From Ornithinimicrobium faecis (GTDB lineage: Bacteria; Actinomycetota; Actinomycetes; Actinomycetales; Dermatophilaceae), in NCBI RefSeq assembly GCF_023923225.1, contig NZ_CP099489.1, positions 124,001 to 188,000 of the forward strand: a stretch of DNA of 64,000 bases, in the 5' to 3' direction. The notes under the pieces were generated by a model. It made no database searches and was not told where the DNA came from. It saw nothing but the letters and a program-made list of their open reading frames with translations. Below, one piece after another: positions 7,680 through 17,500 of the stretch (position 1 is the first letter of the stretch; the number at the start of each line of letters is the position of its first letter). The position numbers and the translations under genes were made by a program.

Positions 7680-10283
7680 TCAGAAGGGTGGTGGTGCATC
7701 GGGGTCGCGGGGCCAGGGGGTGGTGGGCCCGTCGTCGCCTGCCTCGGGTTCGCGGCCGCACGGTTCAGTGCCCCGCTCGCCCTGGTCGTCCTTCTCGCTG
7801 TCGGGGACTCGGTCGTCGGTGTCGTGGTGGCGTTGTGCTTCGGCACGCATGGTGTCGGGGTTCGGGTGGTACGTGCGGCGGCCGTTTTCGGGGGTGTGGG
7901 TCAGGGTGAGGGAGTGCCAGCCGGTGAACAGTTCGCTGAAGTCGTCGTCATCCTCAGCTTCGAGCTTCGCTCCGGCCGGCCGGTACGACAGCGCCTGATA
8001 CACCGCGGCGTCGACAGCTGCGGCAGGGTCGGCGCCTGCGGTGATAGCTTCGTCGACTTGGTCGGTGGCTGCCGTCAACAGCTTGGTGTACTGGTTGTGG
8101 TCGTGGGCCTTGGTGGTGTAGATCCGCCCGAGCAGGGTAGTCCAGGTGACGTCCCTGTTGGCGTGGATCACCGCGTCCCAGAGTTTCTTGGTCTTCAGGT
8201 CGTGGTCGGGGGCGTCGAGGGGTTGGCCGTTGGCGATGCAGGTGTGCCCGCCGGGGGTGCCGTGTTCCTGGACGTGATCAATCTGCGCCATCGACGCCGG
8301 CTTCAAACAGCCGGGCATTCTGCAGAAAACGTCCGCGGCGATGATGTGCGCCCGCATCCCAGCATCGAATGGGTAGGCCTTGATCGACCTCTCCACGAGG
8401 ACCCCGGTGGATGGGTCGGTCAGCAGCCGGTGCATCGTCGACCCCGGTGTCAGCGCGAGGGTGCGGACCTCGTCCGGGGACAGGAAGACACTGTGTTTGC
8501 CGATGACCTCGCCGACGCCGACCTCACCATCCGGTTCACCTGGTGTTGGTGGCGGCTGGGTTCCTGATGCTGCCTGCTCGGGTGCTGCCTGCTGGGGTGG
8601 GCAGTCTGGTCCTGCTGATCCGGGGTCGGGACAGTCTTGTCCTGTCCGACCGTCGTCGGGTGCGCGATCGGTGAATGATTCGTCGGCTTCTGCTCCGCAG
8701 GTGCACTCACAGGTGCACGAACTGCTGGCGCGGGTGCCTGGTTGCCCAGCGGTCGGGTGACCAGCAGCAGTGCTCGGGGCGGCGAAGGCTGCGGGGATCG
8801 GGTTCCCCTCGGCATCGATACCCGTGCCGGGGCCAAACCCTGTGGGGGTCAGGCCGCCTGGGGTGGTGCCGATCAGGGCGTTGAGCGGGACGATGACGTT
8901 GAGTTGCGCGGCTGGGAGGCCGTGGAGGATTTTGGTGAGTTGTTCGGACTGCTCGACCGTGACGAGGGCTGGGTCGTCGGGTAGCCCGGTCAGGTCGGCG
9001 GTGCCGTGCAGCAGCAGGGCGATGCCGGCCGCGGCACGGAGTTGGCACAGGGTGCGTGGGTCGCCGGCCTTGCGGGCGGCACGGGCTGCTTTGTCGATGC
9101 GGTCGGCGATCGCGGCGCCCTGGGTGGCGGTGCACCCGATCATGACTTGGGCGGTGCCGTTGTCCTCGACCAACACCCTCGTGTCGTTGGCGGCGAGGTT
9201 GTCCTCACGAGTTTTCTTGGTCGACTGCGGGTCGCGACCTTTGATCTTGTGCACTTCACGGTCCAGCGCACGGTAGAACTCGCGGTGACGCCACGGCCCG
9301 CCGAGGAACTCACCGGCAGAGTCGAGCCGCTCAGACACGGAAGCTTTCGGGTCGTTGCCGAACAGGCCGTTGGCCACAGCAGCAGAGTCCTCGGTGGTGA
9401 AGGTGGAGCAGGCCCGGAAGTAGCGGCGCACCAGCCGCCAGGTCGACTCACCCGACTTCAGAGAGTGGGCCAGCGGTGCCGTCACCGCGACGGGAAGGTT
9501 GGCGACCGCGACCAGGTCAGAGATCTCCCCAGGACACCACCCCATGAGGGCTTCCACTTCCTTGCGGGTCGCCCGCTTGGCCTGGGCCCGCCATTTCTCC
9601 CATTGTGTGGCGGTGAGGTCGTCCGGGGTGGTGTCACCCTTGTCCAGGAGCAGCATCTGGCCCTGCACGGCGGTCAGCTCCCTGGTCGCGGAGAGCAGGA
9701 CCGCGTCCAACCGGCCAGCGGTCGCGTTCAACGACTCGATGCTGCCCAACAGTGCCTGGCCCCGGGCGATGACGGATGGCTGCTCATCCACGCTGGACAC
9801 CGTCGCGCAGGCCTGGGCGAGGTCGGCGAGGGACTCGACCATCGGCGCGTCCAGACCCAACTCGGCTAAGACGGACTGCAGACGTGCTGCTGTGTCACCG
9901 GCTCCGTCGGTGTTGACCTCGGTTGCCTCAGTGGCTGCGTGCGCCTCGTTGGCGGATGTCTCGTCTGCGGATGTCTCGTCGGGGTGCCCCTGGGCCCCGC
10001 CGGCGACAGTGTCTGCGTCGCGCTCGTCGATCGGCAGCTGGTCGGTCGCTGCGCCGTCCTTGGGCTTGGGCGGGGGTGCCAGCAGATCAGCGAAGGACGT
10101 CACCCACAACTCGGCAGGCGCCCCGGAATCGTCCGTGAACTCAGTGGCAACCCGGGAAGCGTCCGTGGACTCAGCGGCTGCAGCGGCGTCCTTGCGGCCA
10201 GCAGGACGCGACGAACGGGCCCGCACCACAGGAGGACGGCGCAGGCTCTCCCGGATCCGTCCCTGCAGAACCTTGGTGTCCAT
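7680..10283 (-). CDS. DUF222/13E12-type HNH endonuclease-domain protein
   Basis: An 867-residue member of the actinobacterial 13E12 repeat family: a long DUF222 region (about residues 100-480), then a C-terminal HNH nuclease motif (about 650-680; CRMPGCLKPASMAQIDHVQEH cut at 20) with paired Cys and the IDH triad. Between them is a Pro/Gly-rich linker holding a cysteine cluster CTCECTCG. Start ATG 10283 has a GGAAGGGGG ribosome-binding site; the frame is open 12 codons further. Several mycobacterial 13E12 genes are LexA-regulated (established knowledge), and an SOS-like box lay in front of this one before the IS inserted. The biological role of the family is unknown. Confidence 0.88.
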   Translation of the reverse strand: MDTKVLQGRIRESLRRPPVVRARSSRPAGRKDAAAAAESTDASRVATEFTDDSGAPAELWVTSFADLLAPPPKPKDGAATDQLPIDERDADTVAGGAQGHPDETSADETSANEAHAATEATEVNTDGAGDTAARLQSVLAELGLDAPMVESLADLAQACATVSSVDEQPSVIARGQALLGSIESLNATAGRLDAVLLSATRELTAVQGQMLLLDKGDTTPDDLTATQWEKWRAQAKRATRKEVEALMGWCPGEISDLVAVANLPVAVTAPLAHSLKSGESTWRLVRRYFRACSTFTTEDSAAVANGLFGNDPKASVSERLDSAGEFLGGPWRHREFYRALDREVHKIKGRDPQSTKKTREDNLAANDTRVLVEDNGTAQVMIGCTATQGAAIADRIDKAARAARKAGDPRTLCQLRAAAGIALLLHGTADLTGLPDDPALVTVEQSEQLTKILHGLPAAQLNVIVPLNALIGTTPGGLTPTGFGPGTGIDAEGNPIPAAFAAPSTAAGHPTAGQPGTRASSSCTCECTCGAEADESFTDRAPDDGRTGQDCPDPGSAGPDCPPQQAAPEQAASGTQPPPTPGEPDGEVGVGEVIGKHSVFLSPDEVRTLALTPGSTMHRLLTDPSTGVLVERSIKAYPFDAGMRAHIIAADVFCRMPGCLKPASMAQIDHVQEHGTPGGHTCIANGQPLDAPDHDLKTKKLWDAVIHANRDVTWTTLLGRIYTTKAHDHNQYTKLLTAATDQVDEAITAGADPAAAVDAAVYQALSYRPAGAKLEAEDDDDFSELFTGWHSLTLTHTPENGRRTYHPNPDTMRAEAQRHHDTDDRVPDSEKDDQGERGTEPCGREPEAGDDGPTTPWPRDPDAPPPF

Positions 10284-10331
10284 CACGCCCCCTTCCGCTC
10301 CATCGCGAACCTTGAACAACTATCCATAGAC

Positions 10332-10343
10332 TAGCACACATGT
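10332..10343 (-). promoter_or_regulatory. HNH-proximal remnant of a split SOS-box-like operator
   Basis: On the minus strand this reads ACATGTGTGCTA, the last 12 bases of a 16-base site that read TCGAACATGTGTGCTA before the IS inserted. It matches 10 of the 12 defined positions of the mycobacterial TCGAAC-N4-GTTCGA consensus. It lies about 50 bp upstream of the HNH start. Confidence 0.5.
10336..10343. repeat. Target-site duplication, left copy
   Basis: ACACATGT directly abuts the left end of the IS and is repeated exactly at 11740-11747. Eight bases is the usual duplication size for ISL3-family elements. Confidence 0.88.
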
Positions 10344-10367
10344 ACGTCTCCTCACCTTTGTGTGGGT
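10344..10367. repeat. IS terminal inverted repeat, left
   Basis: 24 bases, perfectly complementary to 11716-11739. The intact-frame stop codon of the transposase (10352-10354) falls inside it. Confidence 0.9.
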
Positions 10368-11597
10368 AGCGGGAGGCTGATTCCGCCGAGGCAGAGGTGG
10401 ATCATGGCGATGAGGGAGTCGGGGTTGGCGTGGCCGTAGCCGCGGCGTTGGATCACGCGGATCTTGGCGTTGATCCCTTCGGCTCTGGAGTTGGACAGGC
10501 CTAGCTCGACGGCGTTGACGATTTCTTGGAAGTGGCGCTCGAGTCGTCGGGCGAGGTGCTTGAACGCGGGGAGTTTGGAGCGTCGTACGGAGGTCAGCCA
10601 GGAGCGCAGGTGTGCGGCCGGCGTGTTCCGGTTCGACAGTGCGGTAGAGATCGCGCAGCTTCTCCTTCAGCTCCCAGGCGCGGAACACTCGGTAGCGTTC
10701 TCGGCGTAGGCGATTGACTGTTGCCCGTCGGTCATCATCAAGGCGTTCGGCACCCATCCGTAGCGAGGTCCGCAGCTTTTGCCACTGGCCGCGGTTGGTG
10801 CTGTCCTGCCCTGTTGGGGTCGGGGCGGGGTTAGCTGCGTAGGTCGAGTCCATGGCCTCGTTGACCCAGGTGATGACGTGGAAGGGGTCCAGGCAGATCT
10901 TGGCCTGGGGTATTTGCTCTTTGGCGACGGGCAGGTAGATCGAGGAGGCATCTGAGCTGATTGCCTCGATCGCGCTGGTGCGCTCGGGGCCCAGGGTGGT
11001 GAAGAATTCCTCGAAGGCTTCTTTGGTGCGGTCCTTACGCACCCAGACCACCCGGCCGGTGTCGTGGTCAGCGACCACGGTCAGGTACCAGTGGCCACGC
11101 TTGTAGGAGATCTCGTCCACGCAGATCCGGTACAGGCCATCGAGGCGGGAGTCGTCCAGGTGCTCAGCGACCACCCGCACGACGGCCCGGTCGACCGACT
11201 CCCAGGAGCACCGCAACAGCTTGGAGACGCTGGTCTTATCCATCCGCTGGGCCAGCCAGCCGATGAGGTTTTCCAGGTCCTGGGTGAACCGGGCGCCAGG
11301 GCGGGCCCAGGGCACCGCCTCGGTGCGCACCTTCGCGCAGGCCGGGCAGGCGACCCGGGCGAGGCTGGCTTCCAACCACACCTTCGTGGCACCGAAATCC
11401 ACGTGCCGCCAACGTCGGGTAGAGACGTCATAGCGCCCCCGGACTTTCCGCCCGCACGGACAGCGGTGCAGCCGTGCGGACCGTCGCACGCCCAGGACCA
11501 GACCGTCGTCGGTGAAGGCCACTGACACCACCCGGGTGCCATCCAGGGCCAGGACACGATTGAATGCTGTGGTGACGCGCACGCGTGTTGCTCCCAT
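10352..11597 (-). pseudogene. ISL3-family transposase, frameshifted near its C-terminus
   Basis: The N-terminal part is typical ISL3: a zinc-ribbon-like CPCGRKVRGRYD and CPAC pair, then the DDE catalytic domain with ICVDEISYKRGHWYLTVVAD, ISSDASSIYLP and CLDPFHVITWVN. After PEHAG (near 10611-10622) the frame shifts by one base. The alternative frame restores the expected family tail: LRSWLTSVRRSKLPAFKH, then LGLSNSRAEGINAKIRVI and RRGYGHANPDSL, ending at a TGA at 10352-10354. A single extra G in a GCCGGCCGC run would explain it. The read-through frame instead ends in an Arg/Pro-rich tail running past the IS edge. The third catalytic acid (SRAEG region) lies in the shifted part, so the product should be inactive unless ribosomes or polymerase slip there. 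Confidence 0.85.
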
Positions 11598-11715
11598 CGT
11601 TCGAGGACTTCAGCACTCCCGAACCTACGGACAACACGACGTGCGCGTCACACGTGAGCCCTCCGCTCCCACGTCCCTACACGGCGCCCACCCGGCCCCA
11701 ATCCAGCGGCAAAAC

Positions 11716-11739
11716 ACCCACACAAAGGTGAGGAGACGT
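11716..11739. repeat. IS terminal inverted repeat, right
   Basis: 24 bases, perfectly complementary to 10344-10367; this is the outer end upstream of the transposase gene. Confidence 0.9.
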
Positions 11740-11747
11740 ACACATGT
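11740..11747. repeat. Target-site duplication, right copy
   Basis: ACACATGT, identical to 10336-10343, directly abuts the right IS end. Confidence 0.88.
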
Positions 11748-11751
11748 TCGA
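11740..11751 (-). promoter_or_regulatory. Distal remnant of the split SOS-box-like operator
   Basis: On the minus strand this reads TCGAACATGTGT, the first 12 bases of the pre-insertion site. The TCGA half lies just outside the target duplication, now about 1.4 kb from the HNH gene. Confidence 0.45.
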
Positions 11752-12028
11752 TAAATGCCAGGAGGATGTGTCCCTTGTGGAAAACACTCTCGCCGCAGCG
11801 CCTCCACCCAAAGCAGGACCGCTCTGTCGAATGGGGCCGTGGACGGCGCCTTCACAACCCATGCTTGCAGTCGCCACCGACAGAGGTGCGTTCCACATCA
11901 CCGGGAGGCGTAGGGCTGCCAACTTCCGGCACGTGGATGGTCTGCTGCTTGAGTGGCCTCCTCGGTCTCGCGCCCGAGCTTGCTTCGTTTGACAGTCCGG
12001 TCATGCGCGGCCGGGTCTCGCGCGGCGG
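11752..12028. other. Intergenic stretch between IS and orphan gene
   Basis: 277 bp with no convincing gene, hairpin or promoter. Short open frames on both strands lack ribosome-binding sites and recognisable sequence. Confidence 0.5.
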
Positions 12029-14182
12029 TCAGGTCAGGAAGACATTCACGATCGCGACGATCGAGAAGATGAGCGCCGCAAGGCCTGCGGCTACGGCGAA
12101 GAACTTGAGCGCGAGCTCGAGGGTGTGCTGAGCGTCCCACGGCAGAGGGGAGCCGCCGCGGGAGTCCATCTTCAGGCTGGTGGTCCGTCCGCTGCCTATG
12201 TCCTGCACGAGGGTCTGAGCCGGAGATGCCTGGCCGCCCTCGACCACAGCTCCGCTCTCGACGTCGATGAGCAGCCAACTCACGCTGGCCGAAGCGACAT
12301 GAGTCAGCCGCCCCGAGTCCCCAACGATTGAGCGACGACTGATGACGTCGGCGGTGAGGCCCTCGTCCTGCAGCACGAGCACATGCGTAAACCGGTCGGT
12401 CCCCGCGTGTAGGCGCTCCCGCCTGACGGCCGCCAGCAGTGGCGGCGTCTCGCCGCCGTCACCCGGCTGCATCCAGGCCCTGACATCGCGATCGATGGCG
12501 CCCAGGCTCTCGACGACATGAGCCACGAGACGCTCATGCAGCAGGGCCTGCCGAGCCAACTCGCGCAGTCCTGGATCGAGAGTTGGCCCAGGGGGCGGTG
12601 CCTCCTGCTGCGCTGCCTCGTGGCGGGCTGCCCCGTGCCGCGCTGCCTCCTGCTGCGCTCCCTCATGGCGGGCTGCACCGTGCCGCGCTGCCTCCTGACG
12701 CGCTGCCAGGTCCTTCTGTGCCGTCCGGTCCTGCACCGTTGCCCCGGCCACCTCGAACTCGTCGAGTCCGGCCAGCGAGCGAGCAAAGGACACGATCCCG
12801 GCCAGGCCAGCCACTCCGGACGCGAGGTCGTTGCGTTGCTGCAGCAGGTCGTTCACGGCAGTCATCAGAGGTGAGGCGGAGGGGTTCAGTGTTGTCAGCC
12901 CGTCGGCGACGATGGTCGCCTGCATCCCCAGGTTGGTGGCCAGTGCACCCGCTCCACGCATCACGAGTTCATGAGTGCCAACGGAGACCGCGCGATGGCT
13001 CAGGGCGAGATCTGAGCTGGCCAACTCAAGCAGTTGCAGGCTCAGCGTGAGCGGACTGACGCTCATCGGCGACGTCGCGGAACCCGCCCCATTCGTCGCC
13101 GCCCCGACTCCCTGCTCGACCCCGACAGTCTGGCCGAACCCGGCACCCTGCCCGAACCCGGCACCAGCAAGAATCTTCACGCCGCCAGCAACAGCAGCAG
13201 CGGCATCGGCGATGCCCGCCTGGGCCAGCCACTGCCCCGTGGCAGTGGGCTCCCCGGGCGCGGACGGCTGCGTCGTCCCTGGTGGGGCACCCCGGACCCA
13301 GCAATCGAGCGTGGTCTCCAGGTCCTTGCTTGCGGCAGCGGTCTGTGCGGTGAGTCGCTGCAGGGCCGTGACGTGCGCTCTGGTCTGGGCGGCCAGGTGC
13401 TGGGCACGCCAGTCACTGCTGGCCAAGAAGGGATCATCGGTGACCAGGACCCGGATCCGGGGCGAGGACGAGGTGTCTTCGCGGCCAGGAACCCTGTTGG
13501 TCGCGGCCGCGGCGGTGGCGGTTGTGGTTGTGGTTGTGGTTGCGGTGGTGGTGGGCGCGTCGGTCGCGTTCGCGTTGGTGGTGGTCGCGTCGGTCGCCTT
13601 CGCCTTCGTGGTGGTCGCGTCGGCCGCGTTCGCGGTCGTCTCGTCCTGTAGCGAGTTGCGCCGTCTCGCCTCGTCAATCGACAACTGTGCCTGCCGGTCG
13701 AGGGCCGCCATGCAGGCCCGCTCCAGGGCGGTGCGGTGCACCCCGCTGATCTCGGCCACGGCCGCGCGATCTAGGTGGTCTCGTGCCGACTTGACCAGGG
13801 CCTCCGTCACCGCCTCCGACATCGCCGCCCGCTCTGCCTTCGGCACCACCCCGAGTGCCCGGGCCACCGCGTCCCCGATGGCCTCGACAGCGACACCGAG
13901 CTGATCGTGAGCCACCCACGAGGCGACAGTGCCGGCGCCAACCGCTGGTGGGGAGGCGGCCTCGCCAGCAGCGACCTTCGGAGTCGAGGAGCCGGTTGCT
14001 GCTCGGGCCTGCTCGATCTCCTGACGGACCTGCTCGATCTCCTGACGGACGGTCAGGAGCGCCACCTCGTGACGGAGTCGTGCGGTCTCGAGTGCCGGAT
14101 CAGGCTCGTCAAGGACCGGGCTCGAGCGGGCGCTCACGGTGCTGCTGGCAGACCCGGGAGGGTCTTTCGGGGTCGTCAACAT
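12029..14182 (-). CDS. Large tail-anchored protein of unknown function
   Basis: 717 residues, not recognised. The start ATG 14182 has a GGAGG site 7 bases upstream. Visible layout: a short N-terminal coiled coil (RQEIEQVRQEIEQ), a first helical domain (about 85-170), an Ala/Thr/Asn low-complexity linker (about 180-230), a second domain starting RIRVLVTDDPFLASSDW, a Gly-rich stretch, helical segments, a Gln/His/Ala repeat block built from ARHGAARHE-like units (about 510-550), and a final segment ending in one membrane helix FFAVAAGLAALIFSIVAIVN. No signal peptide is visible, so a C-terminally anchored cytoplasmic protein is likely. It sits alone beside the IS and HNH gene. Confidence 0.75.
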   Translation of the reverse strand: MLTTPKDPPGSASSTVSARSSPVLDEPDPALETARLRHEVALLTVRQEIEQVRQEIEQARAATGSSTPKVAAGEAASPPAVGAGTVASWVAHDQLGVAVEAIGDAVARALGVVPKAERAAMSEAVTEALVKSARDHLDRAAVAEISGVHRTALERACMAALDRQAQLSIDEARRRNSLQDETTANAADATTTKAKATDATTTNANATDAPTTTATTTTTTTATAAAATNRVPGREDTSSSPRIRVLVTDDPFLASSDWRAQHLAAQTRAHVTALQRLTAQTAAASKDLETTLDCWVRGAPPGTTQPSAPGEPTATGQWLAQAGIADAAAAVAGGVKILAGAGFGQGAGFGQTVGVEQGVGAATNGAGSATSPMSVSPLTLSLQLLELASSDLALSHRAVSVGTHELVMRGAGALATNLGMQATIVADGLTTLNPSASPLMTAVNDLLQQRNDLASGVAGLAGIVSFARSLAGLDEFEVAGATVQDRTAQKDLAARQEAARHGAARHEGAQQEAARHGAARHEAAQQEAPPPGPTLDPGLRELARQALLHERLVAHVVESLGAIDRDVRAWMQPGDGGETPPLLAAVRRERLHAGTDRFTHVLVLQDEGLTADVISRRSIVGDSGRLTHVASASVSWLLIDVESGAVVEGGQASPAQTLVQDIGSGRTTSLKMDSRGGSPLPWDAQHTLELALKFFAVAAGLAALIFSIVAIVNVFLT

Positions 14183-14500
14183 CGGCTGTCCTCCAGCGGG
14201 GTCACGGTCTCGCGGTGGAGCGGCTCATAATCCTCTGATCCAGGGGGTTTGCACAAGACCCTCGTGAGGAATGGGCCCGACCTGGACCACCTGTCGCACA
14301 ACGGATTTCCCTCCGTATGCCGAGGCTCGCCGAGCGCTCGGCGAGCCTGGGGAGGGGGCTGGCTCCACGGCATACGAGGTGGTCAGCGACCCGTGCCGAA
14401 CGCAAAGGCAACTTCCGGCAACCTGGTCCTGACCGGTCAGTAGCCAGTGAGGGTGGCGGAATCCCCGGACCTCACCGGGGCCGGACGAAGGAGTTCGTTG
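14183..14500. other. Divergent intergenic region rich in inverted repeats
   Basis: 318 bp between the orphan gene (minus) and the GH3 gene (plus). It holds a perfect 26-bp palindrome (14323-14348), a flanking pair CGTATGCCG (14314-14322) and CGGCATACG (14368-14376), a palindrome CTGACCGGTCAG (14429-14440) and CCCCGG/CCGGGG arms (14463-14480). No gene is evident; regulation of the GH3 gene is the likely role. Confidence 0.5.
14323..14348. promoter_or_regulatory. Perfect 26-bp palindrome upstream of GH3 gene
   Basis: Two 13-base arms (AGGCTCGCCGAGC and its complement) meet with no spacer, about 150 bp before the GH3 start. The absence of a loop and of a T-run favours a dimeric regulator site over a terminator; a repressor of LacI or similar type would fit a glycosidase gene (inference). 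Confidence 0.45.
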
Positions 14501-17500
14501 ATGACCCAACGATCACGTAGAACCCTGCGCGGAGTCGCCGCAACAGGCGCGGCCCTCACCCTGACCCTGGGGGTTGTGGGCGGGGGACAGGCGGCACCGA
14601 ATGTGCCGACCAGCCCGGAAGGCACTCCCGCGGTGGAGCAGCCAGAGCTCGAGTCCCGGGTCAAGGAGATCATCGAGCAGGACGGGTTGCAGTTCCGCGA
14701 CCTCAACAGCAACGGTGATGTCGACCCCTATGAGGACTGGCGCCTCTCCAGTGCGGACCGGGCCACCGACCTCGTCGAGCAGATGACGCTCGAGGAGCGG
14801 GCCGGACTCATGCTCATCGACACCCTCAACGCCGACTGCACCGACGGGCAGCGCGGCACCCTGGGTGAGAACGCCGAGCCCTACATCCTCGGCGAGCACA
14901 TGCACCGGCTGATCTTCCGCAACGTGGTGACCAGCCCTGACCAGGCCGAGTGCGGCGAGGGCGGTGGCGGCTTCCAGGCCAGCACCAGCCTGACGCCCGC
15001 CGAGGCCGCGACCTACATGAATGCGGTGCAGGAGCTCAGCGAGTCCAGCCGTCTGGGCCTGCCCGTGCTCTACAAGTCCAACGCGCGCAACCACATCGAC
15101 CCGGATGCCCGCGCGGGCATCAACGAGTCGGCCGGCGCATTCACCGCCTTCCCGAAGGAGGCCGGCATCGCCTCGGCCGCCCTCGGCGAGGAGGCCCTCG
15201 CGACAGGTGAGAACCCCGCCGTCGGTGACATGGCCGTGGTGGAGGACTTCGCGGAGGTGATGGGCGCCGAGTGGGAGTCCATCGGTCTGCGCGGGATGTA
15301 CGGCTACATGGCCGACCTGTCCACCGAGCCCCGGTGGTATCGCGCCCACGAGACCTTCACCGAGGACGCCGACCTGGCGGCCAACCTGATGACCACCCTG
15401 GTGGAGACCCTGCAGGGCCCGGTCGACACGGACGGCAACTCGCTCACGCCGGACACCTCGGTCGCGCTCACCATGAAGCACTTCCCCGGTGGCGGTCCGC
15501 AGGAGCTGGGCCTGGACCCGCACTTCTCCTTCGGCAAGGCGCAGGTCTATCCGGGTGACGCCTTCGGCGAGCACCTCAAGCCGTTCGTCGCCGCCATCGA
15601 GGCTGGCGTCTCCTCGATCATGCCCTACTACGGCGTGCCCGTGGACGTGTCCTACAACGGCACGGACTACGAAGAGGTCGGCATGGCCTTCTCGGACCAG
15701 ATCGTCAACCAGTTGCTGCGCGACGAGCTCGGCTTCCAGGGTTACGTCAACTCCGACACCGGCATCATCAACGACCGCGCCTGGGGTCTGGAGGAGAACA
15801 CCGTGCCCGAGCGGGTGGCTGCCGCCATCAACGGTGGCACCGACACCCTCTCCGGCTTCCACGACGTCGCCACCATCACCGACCTGGTCAACGACGGCCT
15901 GGTCACCGAGGAGCGCGTCGAGCTCGCGGCCACCCGTCTGGTCACCCCGATGTTCGACATGGGCCTGTTCGAGAACCCCTATGTGGACCCGGCCCACGCG
16001 ACCGAGACCGTGGGCAGCGAGGCGCACCGCGAGGTGGGCCTGGACCTGCAGCGCAAGTCCGCTGTCCTGCTGCAGAACGGGCCGGCCGCCTCTGGTGGCG
16101 GCAAGACCCTGCCGTTCGAGGCTGGTGCCTCCGTCTACGTCCTGGGCGACATCGACCCGGAGGCCGTCGCGGCCTACGGCTACGACGTCACCGACGGCAA
16201 CGTCGAGGAGGGTGAGGAGCGGCCGAGCGCCGAGGGCCACGACTACCTGCTCGTCTCGATGACGAGCTCCAACGAAGGCAGCGAGGCCTACGTCAGCAAC
16301 GACCCGGCATACGGTCTGAACCCCGACCACATCAACCCCAGCGTCATCGAGGGCTTTGCGGGTCTGGACGGGGAGAGCACCTATGGTGCCGCCGACGCGT
16401 GCGTCGCCTACGGCGCCGAGTCGTGCACCGACGACGGCCTGCGCTTTGGTGGGTCCTTCCCGTGGGAGTCCAGCATCCTGGACTTCACCGGCATGGAGGC
16501 CGCCGAGTCCTGGCAGGTCACCCCTTCCCTGTCGACGGTCCAGCAGGCCACCGCGGAGGTGGGTGACCCCAACAAGGTCGTCCTGAACGTCTACTTCCGT
16601 CAGCCGTTCGTCCTGGACGAGGCGAGCGGTCTGCGCGACGCCGGTGCCATCGTGGCCGACTTCGGCACGACCGACACCGCACTGCTGGACGTGCTGTCCG
16701 GTGAGTTCGCGCCGCAGGGCAAGATGCCGTTCGCCCTGGCTGGCACGTCCGAGGCGATCCTCGAGCAGGCCAGTGACCTGCCCGGCTACGAGGACACCGA
16801 GGACGGCGCACTGTTCCCGTTCGGCTTCGGCCTCACCTATGAGGACGCGCCGGAGGTGCAGCGCATCGACGGTGACCACCGCTATGCGACAGCCGCGGAG
16901 ATCGCCGTGGAGTTCCCGGAGGGCACCGACACCGTCTACATCGCCAACGGCCTGGAGGCCGCTGAGGGTGCCGACGCGCTGGCCGCTGGTGCGGCGGGTG
17001 CCCGGGGTGTCCTGGAGTTCATCCCGAACGAGACCCCGCAGGGCGACCCCGCGCCGATCCTGCTGGTCAAGGACGACCTCGTCCCGCAGGCGACCACTGC
17101 TGCGCTCGAGGCGCTCAACCCCTCGGAGATCGTGATCGTCGGCGGGACCCTCTCGGTCAACGCGGACGTCGAGGCCCGGCTCGCGGAGTCCGGCGCCGAC
17201 GTGCGGCGGGTGGCTGGCGACAACCGTTACGAGACAGCGGCCCAGATCGCTGCCGAGTATTCGGGCGTCGACACCGTCTACGTCGCCACCGGTCGCGGTG
17301 CGCCGGACAGCAACCTGGCCCTGGCCGATGCGCTGACGGCGTCCTCGGTCGCCGGCAGCAACGGCGCCCCCGTGGTGCTGACACGCCCCGACCTGGTGCC
17401 GGCTGCGACGCAGGCCGTGATCGCGGACCTCGACCCGGACAACATCGTGGTCGTGGGTGGCCCGGAGGCCATCAGCGACGAGGTGCTGGCCGCGCTGGGT

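Larger units (their letters stand above)
10344..11739 (-). mobile_element. ISL3-family insertion sequence, 1,396 bp
   Basis: It is bounded by perfect 24-bp inverted repeats (10344-10367 and 11716-11739, starting acgtctcctcacctttgtg) and flanked by an 8-bp direct repeat ACACATGT. It carries one transposase gene on the minus strand whose intended stop lies inside the left inverted repeat. The exact ends and clean target duplication point to recent insertion, although the transposase is now frameshifted. The element sits 60 bp upstream of the HNH gene in the same orientation, so read-through from its promoter could drive HNH expression. Confidence 0.93.

Noticed and set aside
10320..10351. C-terminal Arg/Pro-rich tail of the transposase as genuine protein
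   Set aside because: The other frame restores the family C-terminus and ends inside the IS, so the tail is a frameshift product.
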